NCBI GenBank assembly: GCA_016718605.1
Contig: JADKCY010000013.1
Location: 62,001-126,000, forward strand
Source of the DNA: Lysobacterales bacterium
GTDB taxonomy: Bacteria; Pseudomonadota; Gammaproteobacteria; Xanthomonadales; Xanthomonadaceae
Direction of reading: 5' to 3'
Length of the DNA stretch: 64,000 nucleotides
Shown here: positions 46,071 through 55,512 of the stretch, piece by piece
How positions within the stretch are numbered: the stretch's first letter is position 1
How the letters are laid out: each line of letters opens with the position of its first letter
The notes under the pieces: generated by a model
Seen by the model: only the letters and a program-made list of their open reading frames with translations
What the model was told of the DNA's origin: nothing
Databases searched by the model: none
Made by a program: the position numbers and the translations under genes

Positions 46071-46799
46071 ATGATGCTGCAAGACGTGCCAGCCACTGCG
46101 AAGCCTGCGAATGCCGAGACCCTGCTCGCGGGACTGGGCGGGATCGACTGGCTGCACCTGATCGAATCCTGGGGCCTGAAACTGCTCGCTGCGCTGCTCA
46201 TCTTCATCGCTGGCCGTTGGCTGGCCAGGCGCCTGTCGACCGGGCTGGACCGGGTGATGGGTCGCGCCGGCATGGATGTCACCCTGTCCGGCTTCCTGCG
46301 CAACATCGCCTACGCGGTGATGCTGGTGCTGGTACTGATGACGGCGCTGACTGCCCTCGGCGTACCGACGACGTCCATGTTCGCTGTCCTGGGCGCCGCC
46401 GGACTGGCTGTCGGCCTGGCGCTGAAGGACTCGCTTTCGAACATCGCCTCGGGGGTGATGCTGATCGTGCTGCGTCCGTTCCGCGCCGGCGACCACGTGA
46501 TCGCGGCCGGCCAGGAAGGCACCGTGCTGGAGATCCGCGTGTTCCAGACACGGCTTCGCGCAGTCGACCATCGCGTGATCATCCTGCCGAACAGCGAAGT
46601 CACCACGGCCCCGATCATCAACTTCAGTACGCTGCCGCAACGCAGGATCGACATCACCGTGGGCGTCGGCTACGACGACGACCTGCAGAAGGCACGCGAA
46701 GTGCTCCTGCAGATCGCCCGCACTGACCCCATGGTGCTCGCCGACCCAGAGCCGGTGGTGCGCGTCCTCAATCTCGGAGAAAGCAGCGGCGCGCCGTGA
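46071..46799 (+). pseudogene. MscS-family mechanosensitive channel, C-terminus cut by IS91-like element
   Basis: Three membrane helices are visible ('LLAALLIFIAGRWLARRL', 'MLVLVLMTALTALGV' and the pore helix 'VLGAAGLAVGLALKDSLSNIASG'), then the cytoplasmic beta domain with 'PFRAGDHVIAAGQEGTVLEI' and 'VIILPNSEVTTAPIINFS'. A caggagcc site precedes ATG. The normal C-terminal 30-40 residues are missing: near 46790 the sequence changes to IS91-type transposase. It follows ppsA by 95 bp on the same strand, as on a chromosome. Confidence 0.85.
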
Positions 46800-48174
46800 G
46801 GTAGAAGACCGCCCGCTGCCCGAGTATGTGCGCGAGGAGTTCGAGACCTACCTGCGCTGCGGCGTGCTCGAGCACGGTTTCCTGCGCGTGGTGTGCGAGC
46901 AGTGCCGGGCCGAGAGGCTGGTGGCCTTCTCCTGCAAGAAGCGCGGCTTCTGCCCCAGCTGCGGGGCGCGGCGCATGGCCGAGAGCGCGCGGCACCTGGT
47001 GGAGGAGGTGTTTGGCCCGCGGCCGGTGCGGCAATGGGTGCTGAGTTTTCCGTACCCGCTGCGCTTCCTGTTCGCCAGCAAGCCGGAGGCCATCGGCCCG
47101 GTGCTGGTGATCGTGCAGCGCGTCATCGCCGGCTGGTTAGCCGATCAAGTCGGCGTCGACCACGCCAGCGCGCAATGCGGTGCGGTGACCCTGATCCAGC
47201 GCTTCGGCAGCGCGCTGAACCTGAATGTTCACTTCCACATGCTGTGGCTCGACGGCGTGTACGACGCGAACGTCGAGCCCCCGCGGCGCAAGCCGCGCCT
47301 GCGCCGCGCCCGTGCCCCCACCTCTGCGCAACTGACGCAGCTCGCCAACACCATCGCGCATCGCGTGTGCCGGCACCTGTCGCGCCGCGGCTGGCTCGAA
47401 GGCGAAGACGAATCCGTGTTCCTGTCCGACAGCGCGGGTAGCGACGACGGCATGGATGGGCTGCGGATGAGTTCGATGACCTACCGCATCGCCACCGGTC
47501 GCGACGCTGGCCGCAAGGTCGTCACGCTGCAAACATTGCCCGGTGACGCAGGCTCGCTGGAGGGCGACGCCGGCAAGGTCGGCGGCTTCTCGCTGCATGC
47601 CGGCGTGGCCGCGGAAGCACACGAAAGCCACAAGCTCGAAAAGCTGTGCCGCTACATCACGCGCCCGGCCATCAGCGAGCAGCGGCTGTCGATCTCACCG
47701 CAGGGTAGGGTGCGGTATCAGCTCAAGACGCCGTGGCGAAATGGGACCACGCATGTCGAATGGGATGCGGTGGACTTCATCGCCAAACTGGCCGCACTGG
47801 TCCCGCCACCTCGCACCCACCTCACCCGCTTCCACGGCGTATTCGCCCCGAATGCAAACCTGCGTGCGCAGCTGACGCCCTCGGGGCGCGGCAAGCGGCC
47901 TGCGGGCGATGCGGCGCCAGTGGACGTCAGCGCCCACGACGAGCCGCGCAGCCCCGAGCAGAAGCGCCGTGCGATGAGCTGGGCGCAACGGCTCAAGCGC
48001 GTGTTCGGCATCGATATCACCACCTGCGCCCACTGCGGCGGCGCGGCGCGGATCGTCGCCAGCATCGAAGAACCCACCGCCATCCGCGCCATCCTCGCCC
48101 ACTTCGAGAAGCACGGCGCGCTGGAGCAAGCGCACTACCGGCCCGCAGCGCGCGCGCCGCCGCCGGCCGCGTGA
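46800..48174 (+). pseudogene. IS91-family HUH transposase, copy 1, N-terminus missing
   Basis: The frame from about 46803 reads 'EDRPLPEYVREEFETYLRCG', corresponding to residue 57 onward of copy 2. It keeps the zinc-binding region ('CEQCRAERLVAFSCKK', 'FCPSCGARRMAE'), the HUH motif in 'LNVHFHMLWLDGVY' and the Tyr segment 'LCRYITRPAISEQRL'. It ends 'RPAARAPPPAA'. About 56 N-terminal residues and the left (terminus) end are lost at the mscS junction. These transposases work by rolling-circle transposition. Confidence 0.88.
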
Positions 48175-48404
48175 TGAGGCGCCGGCCACACAGCCGGTAG
48201 CCAAGCCAGAGTCCGATCCGATGCGGCCACGACCCCGCAGGGCTGCGCTCGGCCCTGTGCCGGGATTCGGTGAGAAATGGCTACGCACTGAGCCGCTGCG
48301 TGGCCCCGCGATGTCGAAAACCCACGCATGAACCCCCGATCTGTGCCCGATCTGTGCCCAAAGCGGCGCTTGCGCGGCCGCTTCCTACCCGCCAGACTCG
48401 CCAA

Positions 48405-48432
48405 AAAGGGCGGTTGAACTTCCTATACCCTA
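48405..48432 (+). repeat. Conserved 3' (origin-side) end of IS91-like copy 1
   Basis: aaaaagggcggttgaacttc and the following ctatac are matched, in the opposite orientation, at 53584-53613 beyond the transposase of copy 2. The shared position about 240-270 bp after the transposase fits the origin end of IS91 elements. Confidence 0.65.
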
Positions 48433-48717
48433 TCGGCCCTTGGTAGGGGTTGACCCTATGCAGTGGAAAGACTAAACAGGAGGTGAACATTTGCAGTGAC
48501 GCCCGTGTTCACAGGCAGCCCGGACTGCGACCCATGCAGCCGCCGCGCCACACACCTGAAAGTTCCAAGAGTGCAACAAAGGGGGAGCCTTCCTGAACTA
48601 GCCTGCCGTACTGGACGCAAGCTTCACGCATCGCTGATACGGCACCCCGAAGTCCGCCCCGCAGCAACGATGAGGAAACACCGTTTTGTAAACCCCTGAC
48701 CCACAAAGGAAACTGCC

Positions 48718-49080
48718 ATGCGCAAAGATATGTTCCAACAGGTACTGGAAGAATTGAAAAGCTCGTCGGCCGATGTCGAGGCCTCGGCCCTGATCTCCAC
48801 CGACGGCCTGATGATCGCCTCCGCGCTTCCACAGGGCATGGACGAGGACCGCGTCGGCGCGATGTCGGCCGCGCTGCTGTCGCTGGGCGATCGCGCCGCA
48901 CGCGAACTGGTGCGCGGCACGCTGGAACGGGTGCTGCTGCAGGGCCAGCAGGGCTACGTGATCATGAGTTCCTCCGGCAGCGAGGCGGTACTGACCGTGC
49001 TGGCCAAGCCCAATGCCAAGCTGGGCCTGCTGTTCCTGGACATCAAACGTGCAGCCGAAGCGCTGTCCAAGCTGATCTGA
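48718..49080 (+). CDS. Roadblock/LC7-domain protein (MglB-like)
   Basis: This 120-aa protein is a single roadblock/LC7 domain: 'VEASALISTDGLMIASALPQ', 'RVGAMSAALLSLGDRAAREL' and 'VIMSSSGSEAVLTVLAKPNA'. Such proteins bind small Ras-like GTPases and often act as their activators, as MglB does for MglA in cell polarity and pilus motility. A GTPase gene lies in the same operon. An aaggaaact site precedes the start. Confidence 0.88.
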   Translation: MRKDMFQQVLEELKSSSADVEASALISTDGLMIASALPQGMDEDRVGAMSAALLSLGDRAARELVRGTLERVLLQGQQGYVIMSSSGSEAVLTVLAKPNAKLGLLFLDIKRAAEALSKLI

Positions 49081-49093
49081 CTGGAGGTGCGTC

Positions 49094-49585
49094 ATGAGCT
49101 TTCCCCCGCAGTCGCCCGCGCCTGATGCCACCCAGGAACGTCCGCACAACTATCACGATGGCCGCAGCAGCACGCTGAAGATCAGCCAGCGCGAGCGGCC
49201 CTATCCGGAAGGCCGCCTGATCGTCTCGCGCACCGACCTCAATGGCACGATCACGCATTGCAACGACGCCTTCGTGGAAATTTCCGGTTACACCCGCGAT
49301 GAACTGGTCGGCCAGCCGCACTGCATCCTGCGGCACCCGGATATCCCGCGCGCCATTTACCAGGACCTGTGGAGCACATTGCAGGCCGGCAAAAAATGGC
49401 ATGGCTACGTCAAGAACCTCTGCAAGGACGGTTCGCACTACTGGGTCTACGCCACCGCCGTGCCGAACCGGCGCGGAGGCGAAGTGGTCGGCTATTCCTC
49501 GGTGCGGCGCGAACCCTCGCGCAGCAAGATCGCCGAGGCCGAGGCCCGCTACAAGCAGATGCTGGCCACCGAAGGAGGTGCGTGA
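49094..49585 (+). CDS. Aer-like PAS-domain sensor protein
   Basis: The 163-aa protein holds one PAS domain of the aerotaxis-receptor type: 'LIVSRTDLNGTITHCNDAFV', 'SGYTRDELVGQPHCILRHPD' and 'KNLCKDGSHYWVYATAVP'. There is no output domain or membrane segment, so it probably signals by protein contact within this operon, perhaps sensing redox state through FAD. Starts 13 bp after the roadblock gene and overlaps the next by one base. Confidence 0.85.
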   Translation: MSFPPQSPAPDATQERPHNYHDGRSSTLKISQRERPYPEGRLIVSRTDLNGTITHCNDAFVEISGYTRDELVGQPHCILRHPDIPRAIYQDLWSTLQAGKKWHGYVKNLCKDGSHYWVYATAVPNRRGGEVVGYSSVRREPSRSKIAEAEARYKQMLATEGGA

Positions 49586-50334
49586 TGAACATCAACGTAT
49601 TGATTGCACCGGACTTCGCCCCCGAGCATTTCGCCGGCTGGCACATGCTCAACACCCTGATGCAGCGCAAGACCGGCCTGGCGCTACGGCTGCTGACGCC
49701 GGCCTCGGCCAGCGAACAGGCGCAACTGATCACCGACGGCAAGGCCGACATCATCTATGCCAACCCGTTCGATGCCGCCTTGATGGTGCGCGATTCGGGC
49801 TACGTCGCGCTGGTGCGCCCGATCAACAAGGTCAACGAAATGGTCATCGCCGCACATGCCGAGTCGCCGGTCGCCAGCTTCCGCGAGCTCAAGCCCGGCA
49901 GCAAGGTCGCGCTGACCGACAACAAGGATGTGAAGCTGATCGGCCTGCGCCTGCTGGAACCGGCCGACCTGACCGAAGCCGACATCAACTGGCAGGTGGT
50001 GGAGTCCTACCAGGCCGCCGCGCGGATGGTGATCAAGGGCGAAGCCGACGCCTGCTTCATGCTGGCCGAAGCCTTCCACTCGCTCTCGCGCCTGACCCTG
50101 ACCCAGCTCAAGCCGCTGATCGAAAGCAAGCTGGCCGACATCAGCCATGTGATTCTGGTGCACCCACGGGTCGAAGCCGAAGCGCCGAAGCTGCGCGAAG
50201 CACTGCTGGGCCTGGCAGGCTCGGCCGATGGTCAGCCGGTGCTGGACGAACTCGGGATCAACCAGGGCTTTGAAGCGATGTCGGCCGAGGACGCCGAGTT
50301 CATGATCGATCTGATGGACACCCTGCTGGAATAA
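49585..50334 (+). CDS. PhnD/SsuA-like substrate-binding protein without signal peptide
   Basis: The 249-aa protein has the periplasmic-binding-protein fold pattern of PhnD-type proteins: 'KTGLALRLLTPASASEQAQL', 'GKADIIYANPFDAALMVRDS' and 'VVESYQAAARMVIKGEADAC'. It starts directly 'MNINVLIAPDFAPEHFAGW' with no signal peptide, so it must act in the cytoplasm, unlike transport proteins. Its place in a roadblock/GTPase operon suggests a ligand-sensing role. Confidence 0.8.
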   Translation: MNINVLIAPDFAPEHFAGWHMLNTLMQRKTGLALRLLTPASASEQAQLITDGKADIIYANPFDAALMVRDSGYVALVRPINKVNEMVIAAHAESPVASFRELKPGSKVALTDNKDVKLIGLRLLEPADLTEADINWQVVESYQAAARMVIKGEADACFMLAEAFHSLSRLTLTQLKPLIESKLADISHVILVHPRVEAEAPKLREALLGLAGSADGQPVLDELGINQGFEAMSAEDAEFMIDLMDTLLE

Positions 50335-50338
50335 GCCG

Positions 50339-50908
50339 ATGGAGGACATGGCGGAAAGAATGGAGTTTCGCCAGAGCGGGCGCCGCGTGCTGCGCAACCG
50401 GAGCGATCCGGACGCGCACGAGGCGCGCGTTCAGTTCGCATGCCGGCTGCGTGGCACCGAACCGTTGCAGGGCGCGCTGGCCGACATGGCACATGCCGCT
50501 GCGGGCGACCCTTCCCGCCTGACCCGACTGCTGCCGCTGCCCGATATCCGGCAGCGGCTGCTGCCCGGAGTGCTCGACGCCTTCGCCCGGCAGATCAGCA
50601 GCGGGCCGTTGCCGCGCGTCACCGCGCTGGCCACGCGTTACAGCATCCTGGCGATGCCGTCGCTGGACGTGCCGGCGCGTGCCATCCTGTGCGGTGCCGA
50701 TGATTCGCGCCGTGCCGCCGCCGAGGCCCTGCCGGCGCTGCTGAATGGTAATGCGGCGGTAGAAGAAGCATTCCTGGCGCACTGCGAAGGGGCCGGCGAT
50801 ACGCTGGCCTTCATGCTGGCCCGCAGTGCGATGATCAAGGCCCGGCGCGAGCTGTCTCCGCGCTGGCGAGAAGTGTCCGAAACCCTGCAACGAGGCCCGG
50901 GTTCATGA
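50339..50908 (+). CDS. Helical protein of the roadblock/GTPase operon, 189 aa
   Basis: Mostly helical, basic and Ala/Arg/Leu-rich ('ALLNGNAAVEEAFLAHCEGA', 'TLAFMLARSAMIKARRELSP'). No recognised family. Overlaps the next gene by 4 bp, so it is translated together with it. Confidence 0.6.
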   Translation: MEDMAERMEFRQSGRRVLRNRSDPDAHEARVQFACRLRGTEPLQGALADMAHAAAGDPSRLTRLLPLPDIRQRLLPGVLDAFARQISSGPLPRVTALATRYSILAMPSLDVPARAILCGADDSRRAAAEALPALLNGNAAVEEAFLAHCEGAGDTLAFMLARSAMIKARRELSPRWREVSETLQRGPGS

Positions 50909-52215
50909 GTGACGTTCTGTTGGTGGGCCTCTCCGACCCCGAAGCCGGCGCGATCGAAGTGCTGATGGGGCGGCGTTGGCCGAACCTGAAAACCCATCGC
51001 CTGGCGCGCGGTCCCCGGCTGGAACTGCCGGAGCAGGACCGCTCCGCGCGCAACTGCACCAGCTGCGTCATCGACCTGCTCAGCGCTGGGATGCGCATGC
51101 GCACGCCGGAAACCGAAGCGGCGCTGATGCAGTTCCTCGCCGCCCGCCCGGCCATCCTGCTGTCGCGCGATCCGGACAGCGGCTGGTCCGGACAACCGCT
51201 GCCAAACGGGCCGGCGCAGCAGATCGTCGTCGTCAAGACGCCGTACAGCAGCGCCCAGTTGCTGGCCGGGCTGGTGCAGATCCTGGATCCGGAACACCTC
51301 AGCGCTGCGGTCAAACACGACGCATCCCCGCGTGTCAGCACTCCGCCACCGCACAGCGCCGCCGCCCAGACCACGCCGGAAACGCCACCGTTGCCGGCCT
51401 GGCGCCGTGCACTGGAGCTGGCCGAGCGCCTGAACCAGCCGGCAGCGGTTCCAGCTGAATCCGCTGCAACGGCACGCAGCAATGGTGCGGCCGCACCTGC
51501 CCTGGCAGCACGCCCTTCCGCAAAGCCGGCGCCCCGAGGCATCGGCCTGCGCACGGGCGCGGTGCCGGTCCTGCTGCGCGTGTTTCCGGAACTGCGCACG
51601 CAGCCACTGATGATCCTGGGCGAACGTATTCTGGCCGCCGGTGACGCGGTGATGCTGCTGTTCAGCAACAGCGTGGCCTTCGTGGCTTGCGTGCAACAGG
51701 GTTGGGTCGCGACCGGCCTGCGCCTGCCGATGCTGCTGAAGATGCTCGTCACCTCGACCGGGGTAGATCAGGTCACACTTCAGTCGCTGAGCAACGCCGA
51801 AGCCCAAAGAGTGGTGCGTGAACGCTTCGGCGACTTGGAACACCGCATGCGACTGCCGCTGGACACGCTCACCTGGGAGCTGGCCGCCACCTGGTTCCCC
51901 GCGTTGAAACTGCACCCGCACGGCGACCTGCACCTGCGCCTGAAGCGCCTGCCCAACTTCACCCGGCTGGGTGCCGTCGGCCCGCTCGATGTGCAATTGG
52001 CGGCCGCATGCGCGCGTGCACCACGATCGATGGCTGCGCTGGCGCGCCAGTTCCCGGGCCGCGAACAGGAGATCTACCGTTTCGCGGTGCTCACCCTGCT
52101 TTCCGGTGCGGCACAGGTCACGCCCGAAGACAGCGCACTGCCCGCCGCCGCACCGTTGCCAAGCGACGCGCAGCGGCGCGGTTTCTTCAAATCCCTGCTC
52201 GACCGGCTCTTCTGA
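50905..52215 (+). CDS. Large hypothetical protein of the roadblock/GTPase operon, 436 aa
   Basis: Residues 1-130 have a receiver-like alpha/beta pattern ('DVLLVGLSDPEAGAIEVLMG', 'QIVVVKTPYSSAQLLAGLVQ'), then a Pro/Ala linker, then a mixed C-terminal region with a winged-helix-like end ('APRSMAALARQFPGREQEIY'). It does not show the usual receiver phosphorylation Asp clearly. Possibly a scaffold or effector for the GTPase. Confidence 0.6.
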   Translation: MSDVLLVGLSDPEAGAIEVLMGRRWPNLKTHRLARGPRLELPEQDRSARNCTSCVIDLLSAGMRMRTPETEAALMQFLAARPAILLSRDPDSGWSGQPLPNGPAQQIVVVKTPYSSAQLLAGLVQILDPEHLSAAVKHDASPRVSTPPPHSAAAQTTPETPPLPAWRRALELAERLNQPAAVPAESAATARSNGAAAPALAARPSAKPAPRGIGLRTGAVPVLLRVFPELRTQPLMILGERILAAGDAVMLLFSNSVAFVACVQQGWVATGLRLPMLLKMLVTSTGVDQVTLQSLSNAEAQRVVRERFGDLEHRMRLPLDTLTWELAATWFPALKLHPHGDLHLRLKRLPNFTRLGAVGPLDVQLAAACARAPRSMAALARQFPGREQEIYRFAVLTLLSGAAQVTPEDSALPAAAPLPSDAQRRGFFKSLLDRLF

Positions 52216-52228
52216 GGACCACCCGCCC

Positions 52229-52774
52229 ATGGCTGTGTACAAACTCGTATTCGCAGGCCCGGTCGGCGCCGGCAAGACCACTGCGGTGCAGTCGCTTTCC
52301 GACATCGAAGTGGTCAGCACCGAAAGCGTGGCCACCGACGAAACCCGCCGCCTCAAACGCACCACCACGGTGGCGATGGACTACGGCGTGATGCGGCTGG
52401 ACAACGGCGACCAGGTGCATCTGTACGGCACGCCGGGGCAGAAACGCTTCGACTTCATGTGGGAAATCCTCGCCGAAAACGCGCTCGGTCTGGTGCTGCT
52501 GCTCAAGGGCGATGCCGCCGACCCGGTGGCCGACCTGCGCACCTACGTCAACGAGTTCCGCAGCTTCATTGATCAGACCGGCCTGGTGGTCGGCATCACC
52601 CACGCCGAAGCCGCCGGCTGGCAGGTGCGCCAGCAGGTGGCGCGGGAAATGCAAAGTCTGGACCTGCCCTCGGCGGTGATGGAAGCCGACCCACGCAGCC
52701 GCGCGCACATGGCCACGCTGGTCGGCACCCTGATCCACGGTCTGGACCCGGTTCGCGCCGGCGCGCCGGGCTGA
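52229..52774 (+). CDS. Small Ras-like GTPase (MglA-related)
   Basis: The 181-aa protein has the P-loop 'LVFAGPVGAGKTTAVQSL', a switch I-like Thr region 'LKRTTTVAMDYGVMRL' and a switch II 'HLYGTPGQKRFDFMWEIL', the GxPGQ form found in bacterial MglA-type and DUF-related GTPases. The N/TKxD-type guanine motif is replaced by 'VGITHAEAAGW', as in this bacterial subgroup. It should cycle with the roadblock protein in the same operon. Confidence 0.85.
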   Translation: MAVYKLVFAGPVGAGKTTAVQSLSDIEVVSTESVATDETRRLKRTTTVAMDYGVMRLDNGDQVHLYGTPGQKRFDFMWEILAENALGLVLLLKGDAADPVADLRTYVNEFRSFIDQTGLVVGITHAEAAGWQVRQQVAREMQSLDLPSAVMEADPRSRAHMATLVGTLIHGLDPVRAGAPG

Positions 52775-52787
52775 GCACGGAACGGCA

Positions 52788-53405
52788 ATGAGCATCGCAC
52801 CTGCCGATCCGTATCTGATGCTGACCCCGGCCGGAGCCTTGCTGGCATTCGCCGAGCGCACGCCGGATGCCACCAGCGCCCGCCTGCAGACGCTGGTGCC
52901 GCGCGGCTCGGCGCTGCGCCGCAGCGTCTGGCTGGGCGAGGATGCGGAACGTCAGACGCTGCTGGAAGAAGGCCTGAAACGCGGCTGGCTGCACGAGATC
53001 GGGCGTGAATTGCAGGCCCCGGACGTGGTGCTGGACGATTACCTGCCGCACGCGATTGCCGGTCTTTCCGGCTCGCGCATGGCGGCGCTGGCTTCGGATG
53101 ACGGCTTCTGCCTGGCGCGCGTGGGCTATGCCCAGGACGAGGCCGACACCTTGTCGGTGGCGGCGGCGGATTTCCTGGATTTCGTCAACCGCCAGAAGCA
53201 GCGCGGCTACAAGGGCACCGGCCGCGCGGTGTCGTTCCACGAGAGCATCGACATGCTGATGCCGGTCACCACGTTCACCCTGTTCTGGGTCGATGGCGTG
53301 GGTTACTGGCTGATCCTGGGCGGCGAACCGCTGCTCAACAATCGCGCGCTGGTGGTGCTGATCTGGGGCATCCGCATGGCCGGCGAGAAGTTCCGGCCAG
53401 GCTGA
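52788..53405 (+). CDS. Roadblock-like protein closing the GTPase operon, 205 aa
   Basis: The second half contains 'RMAALASDDGFCLARVGYAQ' and 'PVTTFTLFWVDGVGYWLILG', resembling a divergent roadblock/LC7 fold. The first half is helical and unrecognised. It follows the GTPase by 13 bp and ends the operon. Just beyond it the second IS91-like element begins. Confidence 0.6.
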   Translation: MSIAPADPYLMLTPAGALLAFAERTPDATSARLQTLVPRGSALRRSVWLGEDAERQTLLEEGLKRGWLHEIGRELQAPDVVLDDYLPHAIAGLSGSRMAALASDDGFCLARVGYAQDEADTLSVAAADFLDFVNRQKQRGYKGTGRAVSFHESIDMLMPVTTFTLFWVDGVGYWLILGGEPLLNNRALVVLIWGIRMAGEKFRPG

Positions 53406-53419
53406 TCCGGCCATCACGA

Positions 53420-55360
53420 TCAGTGCAGGTCGCCTGCGTTGCGATGCAGCCGCCGCGTCAGCCACGCTGGCAACGGCTCCGATGTCACCAGCCTGCTGAT
53501 CGCAGCCCCGGCGTCGGCGGCATCGACCTGACCGCAGCGCCGCGCCAGCCACCACCACGCCAGCCACCAGTGGCGCTCCATGAGTATAGGAAATTCAAAC
53601 GCCCTTTTCGGGCAGTCTGCGGGGTAGCCGGCGGTGGCACAAGGGTCGGTTTGGGCGTGAGTTGGGCCTTGTCGCGGGGCCTTTGGGCGGGGTGATGGGT
53701 GTTCGCGCCGCCGTTCGCGGCCATTTCCCGCTGGTTGCCGGCAACGGGCCGAGCGCGGCCCTGCGGGGCGTCGCCGCATCTGGCCGGGTGTGGGCTTTCG
53801 TAGTGGGGGGCGTGGTCGATCCGGGTTGATCTGGCGATCACGCAGCCTCGACCGCGACCGGTGGCCTGCGCGCGCTGGGCGATAGTACGCCGGCTCCCGC
53901 ACGCCATGCTTTTCGAAGTGCGCAAGGATGGCCCGGATGGCGTGCGGTTCTTCGATGCTGGCGACGATCCGCACGGCGCCACCGCAGTGGACGCAGGTGA
54001 TCACGTCGATGCCGAACACGCGCTTGAGGCGTTGCGCCCAGCTCATCGCACGGCGACGTTCGTCGGGCGTGCGGCGGTCGTGGTCGTCGACCTTCGGCTC
54101 TGCATCGGTGGCAGGCCGCTTGCCGCGCCCCGATGGGGTCAGCTGCGCGCGCCAGTTCGCGTTCGGTGCGAACACGCCGTGGAACCGGGTCAGGTGCACA
54201 CGCGGTGGCGGGACAAGGGCCGCCAGTTTCGCGATGAACTCCACCGGCTCGAACTCGACATGCGTGGTGCCGTTCTTCCACGGCGTCTTGAGCTGGTAGC
54301 GCACCCGGCCGTGCGGCGAGATCGATAGCCGCTGCTCGCTGATCGCCGGTCGCGTGATGTAGCGGCACAGGCGTTCGAGCTTGCGGCCCTCATGTGCTTC
54401 GGCCGCAACACCCGCGTGCAGCGAGAAGCCGCCAACCTTGCCCGCCTCGCCTTCCAGCATGCCGTCGTCCCCTGGCAGCGTTTGCAGCGTGACAACCCTG
54501 CGCCCGGCGTCGTGACCGGTGGCGATGCGGTAGGTAATCGAATGCATCCGCAGCGCGTCCATACCCTCGTCACCTACGGCGCTGTCCGCCAGGAAGGCGG
54601 CCTCACCCTCCTCTTCGAGCCAACCCTTGCGCATCAGGTGCCGGCACACGCGACGGGCAATCGTTCCGGCCAGCGCGGTCAACTGCGCGGACGTGGGCGC
54701 GCGGGCGCGCTGCAGGCGCGGCGTGCCGGCACCCGACGCGTACACGCCATCAAGCCACAGCATGTGGAAGTGCACATTGAGGTTGAGCGCGCTGCCGAAG
54801 CGCTGGATCAGCGTCACCGCACCGCATTGCGCGCTGCTGCGCTCGACACCCGCTTGATCCGCAAGCCAGCCCGCAATCACCCGCTGCACGATGCCCAGCA
54901 CCGGGCCGATGGCATCGGGCTTGCTGGCGAACAGGAAGCGCAAGGGATAGGGGACGCTCAGCACCCATTGCCGCACCGGGCGCGGGCCGAACACGTCTTC
55001 GACGAGGTGTTTCGCGCTCTCGGCCATGCGCCGCGCGCCGCAGCTCGGGCAGAAGCCGCGCTTCTTGCACGAGAACGCCACCAATCGTTCCGCATGGCAG
55101 TGCTCGCAGGCCACGCGCAGGAATCCGTGCTCGAGTACGCCGCAGCGCAGGAACTCGTCGAGCTCCTCGCGCACATACTCGGGCACGGCGCGATCCTCTT
55201 GCGCAAGCCGTTCGAGGAAGTCCGGGTAATGCGCCTGCACCAGCGCGTACAGCAACGTGCGCTCGGGTGCGTGGCGCGCGTAGCGCGGCGTGAGCGGTGC
55301 CGCTGCGAACGCCGGTGCGCGCACGACGGGCTCGCGCCGGAGTGCGATGAGCTGCGGCAC
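53420..55360 (-). CDS. IS91-family HUH transposase, copy 2
   Basis: A complete N-terminus is present ('MPQLIALRREPVVRAPAFAA') followed by the zinc region ('CEHCHAERLVAFSCKK', 'FCPSCGARRMAES'), the HUH motif 'LNVHFHMLWLDGVY', the Tyr segment 'LCRYITRPAISEQRL' and the C-terminal second zinc motif 'CVHCGGAVRIVAS'. It is about 85 percent like copy 1 by eye. Compared with copy 1, which stops after 'RPAARAPPPAA', this frame misses that stop and runs on for about 145 Arg/Pro-rich residues into the element's 3' end, giving 646 aa. Confidence 0.88.
   Translation of the reverse strand: MPQLIALRREPVVRAPAFAAAPLTPRYARHAPERTLLYALVQAHYPDFLERLAQEDRAVPEYVREELDEFLRCGVLEHGFLRVACEHCHAERLVAFSCKKRGFCPSCGARRMAESAKHLVEDVFGPRPVRQWVLSVPYPLRFLFASKPDAIGPVLGIVQRVIAGWLADQAGVERSSAQCGAVTLIQRFGSALNLNVHFHMLWLDGVYASGAGTPRLQRARAPTSAQLTALAGTIARRVCRHLMRKGWLEEEGEAAFLADSAVGDEGMDALRMHSITYRIATGHDAGRRVVTLQTLPGDDGMLEGEAGKVGGFSLHAGVAAEAHEGRKLERLCRYITRPAISEQRLSISPHGRVRYQLKTPWKNGTTHVEFEPVEFIAKLAALVPPPRVHLTRFHGVFAPNANWRAQLTPSGRGKRPATDAEPKVDDHDRRTPDERRRAMSWAQRLKRVFGIDVITCVHCGGAVRIVASIEEPHAIRAILAHFEKHGVREPAYYRPARAGHRSRSRLRDRQINPDRPRPPLRKPTPGQMRRRPAGPRSARCRQPAGNGRERRREHPSPRPKAPRQGPTHAQTDPCATAGYPADCPKRAFEFPILMERHWWLAWWWLARRCGQVDAADAGAAISRLVTSEPLPAWLTRRLHRNAGDLH
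53584..53613 (-). repeat. Conserved 3' (origin-side) end of IS91-like copy 2
   Basis: On the minus strand gcccgaaaagggcgtttgaa is followed by tttcctatac, matching the end of copy 1 at 48405-48432 with few changes. A short inverted repeat (gcccgaaaagggc) is present, like the hairpins at IS91 origin ends. Confidence 0.65.
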
Positions 55361-55512
55361 GGAACGCTCCTGTGCAGCGACGGCAGCACAGGGTTGCGCC
55401 CACGGTCACGCCGTCACATCGGCGTCTCCCTGATACGCGGCTCGGAAATCGCCGCGCCGCGGGCAGGCAATATCCGCATCGGAGCAGGTGTGGGTCAGGG
55501 AGATGCAAATGA

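Noticed and set aside
44548..46074. 508-aa plus-strand ORF overlapping ppsA
   Set aside because: Arg/Pro/Gly-rich low-complexity translation in an alternative frame of ppsA.
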